A DNA stretch of 64,000 nt. It comes from Stichopus chloronotus (taxonomy: Eukaryota; Echinodermata; Holothuroidea; Aspidochirotida; Stichopodidae). The position numbers were made by a program, and so were the translations under genes. Location of the stretch: NCBI GenBank assembly GCA_021234535.1, contig CM037830.1, positions 39,283,937-39,347,936 on the forward strand, written 5' to 3'. The notes beneath the pieces were generated by a model that worked only from the letters and a program-made list of their open reading frames with translations, had not been told where the DNA came from and made no database searches. Below are positions 1-9,779 of the stretch, in pieces (within the stretch, counting starts at the first letter, position 1; every line of letters starts with the position of its first letter).

Positions 1-129
1 ATCTCTCACTTCCTGGAATGCACGGGGAGACATTTGATACATGATATCATAGTTGTCTTCTTCCAGATCAAACTTGTAATCCGTATTACGAGACAGGGAG
101 AGCAGTCTCTTCCAGATGACGTACACTAT
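1..129 (-). CDS. Internal exon of an unidentified gene (cut by window edge)
   Basis: Read on the minus strand, a pyrimidine-rich stretch ends in CTCATAG at 130-136. The 129 bases that follow are open as 43 codons up to the window edge. The peptide starts IVYVIWKRLLSLSRNTDYKF and continues with an acidic patch (DLEEDNYD) and then YQMSPRAFQEV. The first ten residues are hydrophobic and could be the end of a membrane segment. The codon content looks like real protein rather than intron noise. I do not recognise the family. It lies downstream of the PTPDC1-like gene on the same strand, so it could be a neighbour or a distant 3' exon, but it does not resemble the PTPDC1 C-terminus I know. Confidence 0.5.
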   Translation of the reverse strand, partial: MVYVIWKRLLSLSRNTDYKFDLEEDNYDIMYQMSPRAFQEVRD

Positions 130-2255
130 CTATGAGGATCAAGGACAAAAGCATTGAAATGATGTTGAAGAGGTGAACAAACAGATTTGGCAGGATGAAG
201 AAACCTTTCAAATAAAGACACAGTTTTGCCAACTATTAGCACTGGGGATGTAAGCAGCAATGCAGTAGTCACAGCACAAAATTGCCTTAAAACTAAACAT
301 TGTAATACTCAATTCTCTAGTTTATGTTCCCCACTTGCACTATCAGATATCTTCCCCACATTTAAACTAGAAAACCAATGGTGCAGCAGTTCAAACCTAA
401 GTAGTTGAATGCATGGCGGTGAAAACTTAGTTGTGAGTAGATCGCTACATGGGCATTTGGAGAAAAAAAGATTCAGGGTGGCAAAACTTTTTTAGGAGGC
501 AAAATTTCTTCAGGGGAAATAATTATGATGCTACATCACACGAAGTGTTGACGGCAGTGTTTCCACAGCCCAATTTTAGATTTCCTGTAATTGAATACAA
601 AAGTTCCTGGAATTTAGTAGCATTTCCTGGAATTTTCAAATTGGTAGTTCACAAGCTAATTTTGCTGTAACACGCCCTACACTTTCACAGATGGGGACGA
701 CGCAGGGACCTTGATTGCGGCATGCACAGCTGTTTTGGCGCGTGTTGGGTGGTCTGGCAGGGCTAGGTAAAGGGACCAGTCATCAGAAATAAGAAAAAAA
801 GGAATTGTTCTGGTATAATTACCTTAGATTTTACTACTATTTTTTTTTACACAACAATTTCTTGATTTCCTGGAATTTCCTGGAATTTTTCCATTTCCCG
901 GAAATTACCTGGAAGAGAGCCAGATTTCCTGAAATTCGGGAAATTTCCTTCGAAGTGGAAACTCGGGTTGACAGGGCAAAGCCACGAATTTGTTAATTGG
1001 GCATACACAGACCATCATTGCCCTACACCATCATGGGTTAGCAGTGGGGTAGCTAGTGGAGGAGGGAGGCAGAGTGCACCCACAGAAATTTTGGGGATGC
1101 GATGAAGTTGAAAAATAATTGAGAGCAAAAAAAAATGAAGAGAGGAGAGAGGGATGATAAGTTGACCTAGTTGACCGTAAACTGGGGCGACTGGGAAATT
1201 GCCAGGCTTCACAAGTGTCAAGTATGACATCAAAACCTAAGACGAAACAGATAAACAACACAATGGAAAAAGATATTCATAAAGGTGTGAAATCGTTGAT
1301 TCGAGGTTTCAATTGGCCATACATGCGCCTGTTGCTCATACGCAGTATACGAGCAGGGAGCTGTTATTAAGAAAGCTCCTTAATTTGAGTATGGGGCCGC
1401 TAGGTATGTAATTCGCAGCAGAACAGTCTGCATATTTACTTCACACAGGATGCATTGGCAATAAGCCTCCCCGAACTGTCAATAAAAACCCTAGATGTTA
1501 ATGATGTCATGGATTCTAGATACAATGTTTCTCTATTTTTTTTCCAATTTTAATGATAAATTTAAAAACAAAATAAATCCCCAAAAAGTACTGGTTGTCA
1601 ATGCCAACTTAAGCTATTGTCAATACCAACCAATATTCTGCCATATTACTATTTAAACTTGCATCATTCCTGCTACTTAAAGTGGTTGTATTCTACTATT
1701 TAGGGTTAAATTCTACTACTTAAAAGAATGTCATTTTCATCTCAATACATAACATGTAACACGTAACACGCGTAACACGTAACACGCTAGCTGGACATTC
1801 TGATATTCTTTTAAAATGATGTCAGGATCTCCATCTATGGTCAATGTGCATCAAACTTCTCCATCATGTTTCCATGCATGTAAGCAAAAGATGTTAGTAG
1901 TTATGGTGTGAAAAAAAAAAACATGTATAGTAAGTCTTTTACGCAAATTATTGACGAAAAAGGGCCTACACCTTGGAAAAAGTATATATTTTCCCTTAGT
2001 TGTGCAGTACTTGGATAAATTATAGATCTTTTGATCCTTTGTGTGGATTGGTGGGCCCTGGGCAGTACTTCTTTAAGCGCCTCCTTCGATTAGCTGAGAT
2101 TGAAGTGTGTACTAGTATATGACAGCGTAGTATTGAGGTTTTCAACTCAACGGTGTGTATTCTAAACTTCAAAAGAAGAATGATGTCAAGAATGTCATGA
2201 GAGAAGAGGTACAAAAGAAGAATGTCAGATGCCCGGTGTGCATTTAACTTAATGC
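130..2255. other. Non-coding stretch, no gene seen
   Basis: A+T-rich sequence with short unconvincing reading frames only. Around 480-960 the words TTCCTGGAA and TTTCCTG recur many times in both orientations, which looks like a decayed simple repeat. Near 1757-1790 the word CGTAACACG is repeated in tandem. I see no splice-supported exon here. Confidence 0.4.
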
Positions 2256-2497
2256 TAATATTGTAACACCCTCTCAATTTAAGCTCTGGTGACCTCAAAT
2301 GACCTTTGACCCTCATGAAAAACAATAGGGATCATCTACCCATTATGGCTTACCTACTTACCAATGTTGAAGGCCAGGGACTGTTCCCTGTTTACAAGTC
2401 AACGCATCACATATGCACACAACCACCCATACACAAGCACAATCATGACCACAAAGATTCCTTGCCTGCCTTAGGCAAGGAATCAACTAGAGCAGCA
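2256..2497 (+). repeat. AGGTCA-family dispersed repeat, 3' end with terminal hairpin
   Basis: This is the 3' part of a repeat family seen many times in the window. It contains GACCTCAAATGACCTTTGACC, a run of AGGTCA half-sites read on the other strand, then the family phrase AATAGGGATCATCTACCCA. A CA-rich stretch follows, and the copy ends in a hairpin at about 2457-2495 whose arms are GATTCCTTGCC and GGCAAGGAATC. The same ending is seen near 5742, 9608, 21443 and, inverted, 46360. Confidence 0.7.
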
Positions 2498-3049
2498 AAG
2501 CTGCTGAATCTCAATACTCCTGGTTTTTTAATATTCCTTTGAAAGGATGTCTGAAATATATAAGATACAGTTTAATAGTGATTGGAGAGATGAAAACAAC
2601 AATCACAGAAGTTTGAATCTGGTCGATGCGCCTGGTGTTGACAAAATATTAGACTTCTGTCACATAGTTCATTTGCATGCCATCCATTGTTATCATTGTA
2701 ACAAAGCAAATGTAATCATTTACGTCAATTAAGGAGTTGCTTCGAAATTTGGCTCACCTTCTCTGAAAATGTGAGTGGCTAAACACCTGGAATCAAAGCA
2801 TTGTTCTGAGAGAGCTATTTGTGCAAAGGATTAGTTGACTTAAGTGATGTTGTTAGGTGAGTGCTATTGAACAGGAATTACCTAGTAAAAATAATGAAAT
2901 ACCTTTGAGCTTCATCACTCAATTTTGTAGGTGTTACAGTATTGGCATTAAATGCACAACTGACATCTAACATCTAAGACATCTTGATTAGTAGGTTTGT
3001 TATACACAGTATTTCAATAAGAGAAGTTGTTGGAACTTGATAGGTAGGT

Positions 3050-3680
3050 TGTCCATTGTTAGTAGATGATCCCTATTGCTTTTCATGGAGGTCAAAGGTC
3101 ATTTGACATCATTAATTGATAAAGTATGAACACCTACTAATCAAGATGTCTCAGCAACTGGATGTTGCTTGAACTTTAAAATCAGTGTGTGGGTAGTCCA
3201 TTGTCAGTAGATGTTATCTATCATTTTTCATGGAGGTCAAGGGTCATTTTGAGGTCACCAGATGACCACTTCTGTTTTTGATGTATGTCAGAGGTCATTT
3301 TAGTTCACATACTGATGAAGTATGAAAATATATTAATGCTTTGAGGTGGGCACTTACTGCAAATTTTATAATTGGCATGTGACTTCATCACAATAAGTTG
3401 GCAGTCCCTATTGTGTCTGGTAAAGGTAAAAGGTCATATGAGGTCAGCAGAGGTCAAAACATAACTACATTAAAAACCACCTGTCTCCTTCATTGGGAGA
3501 TGTAGTTGTGTCATATTGACATAGTGGAGGAAGAAAATGTTGCTCCATTTTTTCATAGTTTTTGTGCAGGCTAAAGGTCATATGGGATACGCAGAATCTT
3601 TTCCATATTGAAAAACTGTAACCTCAAAGGTCATGTGAGATATTCAGTGTGACACATTAATATGTCACCTGCTTCCTTGC
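3050..3680 (-). repeat. AGGTCA-family repeat, inverted fragments
   Basis: Several units carry GTAGATGATCCCTATTG followed by GGAGGTCAAAGGTCATTTGA, the reverse of the phrase seen at 2256-2497. Half-sites AGGTCA recur at irregular spacing to about 3640. The copy is divergent and lacks a clear terminal hairpin. Confidence 0.55.
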
Positions 3681-4000
3681 CATTCTGTTGTAGGTGTTCA
3701 ACTACTGGAGAGTGTAACAGTAAAAACCCTGATCAAGATATGCTATTTCACAGTTGACACTGATCTAGTCAGCTATAATGTGTGATAAGAACATGTTTTA
3801 ATGGGCCCTTTTAATAAAACTCAGAAGTTTTCCCACAAGTCTTAAATATCCACCTTTCATCTGTAACCTGTGTCTTGATTTCTGTTTTGTCATCAATACT
3901 CCAAGTGTAATGGCCTGATTTATTTCTCTCCTGGGAGTTATGCCCTTGCTTCTTCCTTCAAAGTAGGGGGCACCAGTGCTCTTTGCTCCTTGTACTTCAG

Positions 4001-4164
4001 GTCATGTTCACTGATAAGACCAAGCTAAGTGAGCAGCACATAATACTTGGTGACTCAGCTTTTCTGTATTGGTTAAATTTGTGGGACTGTGATGCCTGTG
4101 AAACCATACAGTTACTTTCTTCAATTTTTTTTGACAGAAGAACATCACTCATCGATGATAGTTA
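4001..4164 (+). pseudogene. Possible relic of an ABCA-type transporter exon
   Basis: After a pyrimidine-rich tract ending in TACTTCAG, an open frame reads VMFTDKTKLSEQHIILGDSA and then FLYWLNLWDCDACETIQLLS before a stop. The order K..Q-H-I..G-S-A-F-YWL..-WD is like the stretch before a membrane helix in the second half of ABCA transporters. No donor site follows where one is expected. This is a weak similarity recalled by eye, and it could be chance. Confidence 0.2.
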
Positions 4165-4385
4165 GATATTAATGTAGATTTTAGATGTGAACACAAAACA
4201 GTGGACAATGATATGCAGACCTTCTACCATTATAGGGGAAACTGTGTACTGCACTGGAAATTGACTACACCCTTGCACCATCTAAGAACCCTGGTTATAC
4301 TTCCCAACAGGTGCTACCTGTAACATACATTGTACGAAATTTCTTTCTTGCACCTGAACACGTACAAATGGTATCTAGAGTAAAC

Positions 4386-5762
4386 CAGAAAGTCAAAGGA
4401 CTTTGTGATTCCTTGCCAATATCTCATTTTTTTTCATACCCACACAATCACTTACAAACAAAAGCAACCAGAGGAAAACTGAAGGCACCATATCAAAATG
4501 AAAAACAAATACAACAAGAGCCCAAGGGCACTGTGGTACCATGCACAGATAGAGAGCATATAATGTACATTATGAAGTAAAAGGGAGCATATTACATTAT
4601 TTTGTACGATAGTCCATATGGTCCATTTCTGACCATGAACTCTCACTTTTGTAACATAAAATCTGTAGAGAGAGGAACATATTTCATGCTTTTATAAAAA
4701 GGCCCATTTCAGACATTGGACCCCAAACATAACAAACATGCACCCACATGGAACCACTTCCATAGAACTAATGTGACCAACCATCAACAGCTTTACATAC
4801 AATCTGTAAGAGAAGAAGTATTTTACATGATTTCACAACAGCCTATGGGCACTATGGTTCCTTGTACTGGAAATACACATACTGTAAAATGATATGCCTG
4901 AGTACATAAATATCAAAAAAGCCATTTCAATTAATGCAATGAATTGAAGATGTTGATTTCTGCAATATACAGCAATATCCCATTCATTTTACAAAACACA
5001 AACAGCTGTGAATCTCTGCAAAATGCAATAAGGCTTATCACATCTATGCCCCTTCAAAGTCCACCAAACTGACATCATGCCGTGGAAGGAACTCCTGGGG
5101 TCAGGTTTAAACTGGTAAGAACACCAACTGACTTATTTTCTTTCATTGTATCCTGCCCGCTTCACTAATTGAAAAGACACTTACATGAATGAACACATTA
5201 GCACTCAAGCACGAGGAGGTAAACTGACCCAGCCAAAACTTGTCTGGTGTGACCACCTACAGTACTGCAAACAGCACTGCTGCTTCTTCATTTGATCAAG
5301 AAACGCTAACTCAAGCAGTACTTCTGTGATGCACTGGAGGGGAACTGATGGAACATATGAGCATTCATAGCATAACAAGGTTTTCAGACTTTTGCCCCCA
5401 ATTCCCCCGGATGACCTTTCACCTCCACCAAAAATACTAGGGCACACCTTCTCAATATGGCAAACCTACATAACAAGTTTGACTTTCATCTGATTTTCCC
5501 CTATGGAGTTAGAGCATACCCAAACAAAACAGACTTTTGCCCCCCAGTTCCCTCAGATGACCTTTGACCTCCACCAAAAACAATAGGGCACACTTTCTCA
5601 ATATGGCGAACCTACATACCAAGTTTGACTTTCATCTGACTTTCCACTATTGAGTTAGAGCGTACCTAAGCAAGTGTCACAGATGCATACACACACACAC
5701 AAACCCGCAACCACACTCCATGACCATCACATATTCCTTGCCTGCCATCGGCAAGGAATCAA
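4386..5762 (+). repeat. AGGTCA-family repeat, near full-length copy
   Basis: The copy opens with AACCAGAAAGTCAAAGGACT and TGTGATTCCTTGCC, the family's 5' end, a small hairpin plus a conserved decamer. It closes at 5742-5761 with the hairpin TTCCTTGCC/GGCAAGGAATC after a (CA)n run. Two internal units of about 130 bp (roughly 5395-5530 and 5531-5665) share ATGACCTTTGACCTCCACC, the phrase on tables of contacts CTCAATATGG, and CAAGTTTGACTTTCATCTGA. The middle part (4500-5390) is more divergent and may hold an insertion. Confidence 0.55.
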
Positions 5763-5807
5763 AACTGGTAATACATATCACATGGGTTGAGGTGACACAA
5801 GAATTAC

Positions 5808-6022
5808 CTATCAACTTCCATGATTTGTTCTCTGAGTACTTGGCAAACATTTGGGGGCTAAACACATAAGCATCTACAAATGTGGGATCTGAAATCTGTG
5901 TGAAGGGTAACAGAAACTTTTTGGCTTTACAAGCGCAAATAACGCTGGAAACAGCACTCCCCAGGGTGTCCTGGGCTGCATGTACCCAGCCATGGAATGA
6001 GGATCTCATGTCTCTGCATTCT
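5808..6022 (-). CDS. Possible exon, unidentified protein
   Basis: On the minus strand a pyrimidine-rich tract ending in TTTAATTGAG precedes 215 open bases, followed by GTAATTC as a possible donor. The frame reads RECRDMRSSFHGWVHAAQDT, later FVDAYVFSPQMFAKYSENKS. It is open for the whole stretch and reads like a mixed globular protein, but I cannot name the family and have no second exon in matching phase. It lies 3.7 kb downstream of the last PTPDC1-like exon found, on the same strand, so a role as a later exon of that gene is possible but unsupported. Confidence 0.3.
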
Positions 6023-6027
6023 CTCAA

Positions 6028-7645
6028 TTAAAGAGAAAAACCTATTTCTAGGCAAAATGGTAATAATTTGGATTGCTCTGATTTATAATCTTTAAGCTAT
6101 GGTTATTTCCAGTGAAGTTAATTCGAAAGTTTCTACTCTCTAAAAATATCAGTTTACCTTATTGGAAAATCTTTTTAAGGGTTGTAAGGGGGCTTGGAGG
6201 TGTAGCCAACCTCTTTTGGAGAAATTCCCCACCTAGTAGGTAATTTTAGATGCAATCAGGTGCAGTATTTGGAAGTCATAAAGTGTACTAGACTGAGATA
6301 TGAAAAATTCCAACTGGTATATCAGATTTCCTGAATACTGTTGCTCCAAGATTTACATAAGGAAAGTTCAAATGGTATTTCAGATTTACTGAAAATTTTT
6401 TTTCAATTACTAGGTAACCTGACACACAATGTGGTCCAATATTTGGCATCCTTTTATATTGTAAAATGAGCTAGATTGAAATACGAAAAATTCCAAGTGG
6501 TTTTCAGATTTTCCGACTATTGTCACTCTGACAACTGTTGGGGGAGGGGTGCACACACCTACACCCTAAAACCCCCATTTGCAATGACTCTGATTGTCAA
6601 TAAAACTACCTTTTACTACTATGGCATAATTTATGTTTCCTTGCAAAACCATTCTTGAAGACTTCATTGTTTCAAAGACATCCTTTGAAACAGAACTTCT
6701 CTTAGCTTTTAGTAAGACATGATCACAGTGATAAGAAGGTTGCTTAAATCTGCAAACTTTACACAGTCAGATAAATCTAACAGCACTCTAGCCTCTAACA
6801 CGTAAGTGATACATCATATATGGTAAGTTACAATTCAGTTACTCAAAACATGAGAGATAGAAGAATAAAATTGGAAGTTATGTAACACGCAAATTTTCAT
6901 TTCAAACAACAACTGCTATCACTATCGTTTAGGCATGTCGATCCAATATAAGCTTATGTAAACCGATTTTGAGATTCAACCCCACCCTTAACGCATCTCT
7001 TTTAACTAACTGTCAGCACTAATGAGCTACCTGCATTGAAGATATTTGGATACATTGCTTCTACCTAAAAGTCAGTCTTGAAATGATTTTGTGTGCAAAA
7101 ATTTAAGAAAAAAGACTACTTACTTCGTTAGACATTACATCTTTTAAGAATTTTTTTTGCCAAATTATATGTCAGACATTTTATTGCAGACCCCATAGAT
7201 AATGCGACAAAATTAATTCTGTCTCACATATCGTGTTAAAACAAGGAATCTACTATTTTATGGAATGTACAGAGCTTGTCACTACATTAATGTAGTTGTA
7301 GTTCTTAAACATATACGAAATATTGTAGAAGGTAAAAAAAAACTGGAACAAATATTTTAATGTTAAAAATCCGTACATCAGAATCAGAGAGTGAATGACT
7401 TAGTTGCAGTGTTGTACTATCACTTTGCTTCAGTGTGTGTTGTAACTGTACATGAACACAAAGTGGGTTATTTTTAGCAACTTCTTTGGGGGCACAAAGC
7501 AATGTCAGCACCTAAAATATTATGGCTGGTTTATTTATCCATTTCCCATTGTGAATTCTCTGCTCAAATAAGACAAAAATCTACCATATACAAAATGTTA
7601 AATACAAAGTATATTGACCAGATGAGTAAATTTTTTTTTAATGGC
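6028..7645. other. Non-coding stretch
   Basis: A+T-rich, with no exon or clear repeat recognised. Two related phrases at about 6295-6400 and 6470-6520 (GATATGAAAAATTCCAACTGG and its variant) show a short internal duplication of roughly 170 bp spacing. Confidence 0.35.
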
Positions 7646-7649
7646 CATT

Positions 7650-7844
7650 ACTACAATCTTGGACAAAATTGTTGTAGGTTGCAAATATAGTAACAAATTT
7701 TAGGTTAAAGGATAACATGAAACACTGCGCCACTTCCCAATGTTGCGCTATAGGAGTGAATGTACACTTTGAACAGTAATCCTATAGTCAACATTGAAAA
7801 GGGGAGTGGGGTGTCCCAAGGCATTTTGTTCAAGACTGTCTAAG
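7650..7844. mobile_element. MITE copy A, Tc1/mariner-like ends
   Basis: A segment of about 195 bp begins CAATCTTGGACAAAATTG and ends with the near inverse CATTTTGTTCAAGACTGT. A second copy lies at 8707-8912 in the same orientation with the same interior, including CAATGTTGCGCTATAGGAG. Termini starting (C)AGTCTTGGACAAAAT and a possible TA target are typical of non-autonomous Tc1/mariner elements; the family call is inference. Confidence 0.65.
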
Positions 7845-8706
7845 TTTTTTGGGAGCAATTTTGGAGCAAACTGTCGAAAGAAAATTGGACATTTTTGGAC
7901 AAGGTGCATCACAAAAATTATTTATCGAGGTCGATGGGTCTGGGGATTGTCAAATTAAAGTGTTCTGACTTTCAACTATGAACATAAGAATTTCAATCTT
8001 TATTTGGGGGTGTATTGGTGTATGTTTTTTGAAAACGAGTGATCATGAATGGATAGACTGTTTCATGGTTCTATATGCAGACAGAAATGGTTGCGTTTAG
8101 AAGTAACTTTGTTGGGCGGCTGTTGCATTGCGTTGCAAGAGGAGTGTCACTCCAATTGTAGAATGGTGGAAGGAAACCCAGTTATAAGATATTATGAAGT
8201 AGTGTCAATTTCTACCAATTTGTGTAAAAGCCAGAACTGTTGATTCAGCTTGATATTATCATAATGGTAGAATGATAGTGAAGGCTGGTGTTTTACATTT
8301 TTGAAGCTAATTTGAGATTTGTGACTACAATTTTCACAGTGCATGAAGCTGGGCTGGTAACCTATCTAATTTTCACTCTTGTAATCTACGCAATTTTCCC
8401 AAGGTTCACTTACATTTTCTTGTCGAAACATTTGGTAGAACAAGGGTTTCATTAACCTATACTGTTGACGTTGTTGTTAGGTCTAAGTCAGTTTAGTCCT
8501 CCCTTCACTCCCTTATAACATTGACAGCATTCACAGTACAATATTATTACAGTAAAACAACTTCAATATATGCCCTGAACATGCCGAATATGCACTGCTG
8601 ATGTTTCCTGTTGCAAGGAATATCAGCCACATTTAGTCGTTTAACATATATCAAATTGCTGCTTTTTCCTGGTCCCCATACATGCTTCTGGCCTGTCCAA
8701 ATTCAC

Positions 8707-8912
8707 AGATAATCTTGGACAAAATTGTTGGGATGCTTTGTCATAGGTTGCAAATATAATAACAAATTTTAGGTTGGAGGATAACATGGACCCCTGTGCC
8801 CCTTTCCAATGTTGCGCTATAGGAGTGAATGTACACTTTGAACAGTAATTCTATAGCCAATATTGAAATGGGGAGCTGGTGTTCCAAGGTATTTTGTCCA
8901 AGACTGTAGTTA
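8707..8912. mobile_element. MITE copy B, Tc1/mariner-like ends
   Basis: Second copy of the element at 7650-7844. It starts ATAATCTTGGACAAAATTG and ends ATTTTGTCCAAGACTGTAG, so its ends are inverted repeats of about 17 bp. It shares with copy A the interior phrase GGAGTGAATGTACACTTTGA. Copy B has about 12 extra bases near its left end. No coding capacity. Confidence 0.65.
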
Positions 8913-9239
8913 TAACTTCGGAATTTCAAATCTTAGACATAGATCAGAAGAAAGTACAACATGCCAGGATGTATAGGTACCTGTAGTGTTACTTGTGAGT
9001 GATCCGCATACAAAGTAATAATGTGCTAAAGTCTTCCACCTGATTTGCAATTCAAAATCTCAAGATTGTGGTAATAGTCCAGAATTACCTATGTGACGCA
9101 CTTCAAAACTGAGTCATGCGTACATGCATGAAAGCTTCTACATACAAAATATACGTAACTGGCCAAGGTTGAGTTACATCGCTATTTTACTTCTTATCAT
9201 TTTTTTTTATTGAAATTGCACCAATTTTTTTAACGACTG

Positions 9240-9370
9240 GTGCCCAGTCTTGGACCAAATCCTCAAGCGCACGGCCCAGTCAGAGTCTTTGAACTTTGAG
9301 TCAGAGTTCATGAAAATCAGGACACTTGAGACTGGTCTCCAGTCCAAGTCCAGTCTCAAGTCCACCAGCA
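9240..9370. repeat. Degenerate GACTC/GAGTC-rich simple repeat
   Basis: The words CCAGTC, GAGTC and CAAGTC recur at short irregular intervals (for example GACTGGTCTCCAGTCCAAGT). A similar but longer stretch occurs at 61940-62145. It looks like a decayed short-unit repeat and does not encode anything convincing. Confidence 0.45.
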
Positions 9371-9599
9371 CTGATAAAGATAGTGAATGGAATTCCCCTT
9401 TTCCAGAGGAGAGCATGTAGCAAGTGATTGCTGAAAGAGAGGGCAGACTCCAGGTATCAGGCCTCCTAGCATCGTTGGTGTTTTCGGGCAGCTACGCCAG
9501 TTACAAGCTCTGCATGAGCGAGGAAGGACGGCCAAGGCTCTGGTGAACATTCCTGTAAGGCAACGTCCATAGGTGCACAAACACACACATAGCATCACC

Positions 9600-9636
9600 A
9601 TTGCATAGATTCCTTTGGCCTTCGGCAAGCAATCAA
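9600..9636 (+). repeat. AGGTCA-family 3' terminal hairpin
   Basis: The sequence GCATAGATTCCTTTGGCCTT followed by CGGCAAGCAATCAAA matches the hairpin end of the dispersed family at 21440 and 46360. Only this end is clear. The CA-rich stretch before it (9575-9600) fits the family as well. Confidence 0.5.
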
Positions 9637-9679
9637 ATTTTCTAGTATGTAGTCACATCCTCTCCATCTATCTACCTAC

Positions 9680-9779
9680 CTTTGGAATGTATTTTAACTC
9701 CCTTGCTTCATAACCATGCAGCATTAGTTTCTGTCTGTTCAGAAACTGTTCAAGAGTAAATGGATATGCTCTTGGATCC
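9680..9779 (-). CDS. PTPDC1: PTPDC1-like exon 7 (last one found)
   Basis: Acceptor TACTTCCTTTCAG, donor GTAGGT, 100 bases. The peptide DPRAYPFTLEQFLNRQKLML then HGYEARELKYIPK matches DPKAHAVTL.QYL.RQ..LLHGYEARLLKHVPK. The exon ends in phase 0. The next vertebrate residues (IIHLVCKLLLDLAENRP) were searched for by eye below this point and not found, so the following intron is long or the rest of the gene is diverged or elsewhere. Confidence 0.9.

Noticed and set aside
5261..5333. Possible short minus-strand exon (CITEVLLELAFLDQMKKQQC)
   Set aside because: The splice sites look fair, but its phase does not fit the candidate exon at 5808-6022, and it lies within a repeat copy.
9455..9553. Exon-like plus-strand segment ending in CCTGTAAGG
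   Set aside because: A frame reads PSIVGVFGQLRQLQALHERG with a good donor, but it lies in a dispersed-repeat context, I cannot match it to a family, and no partner exon was found.
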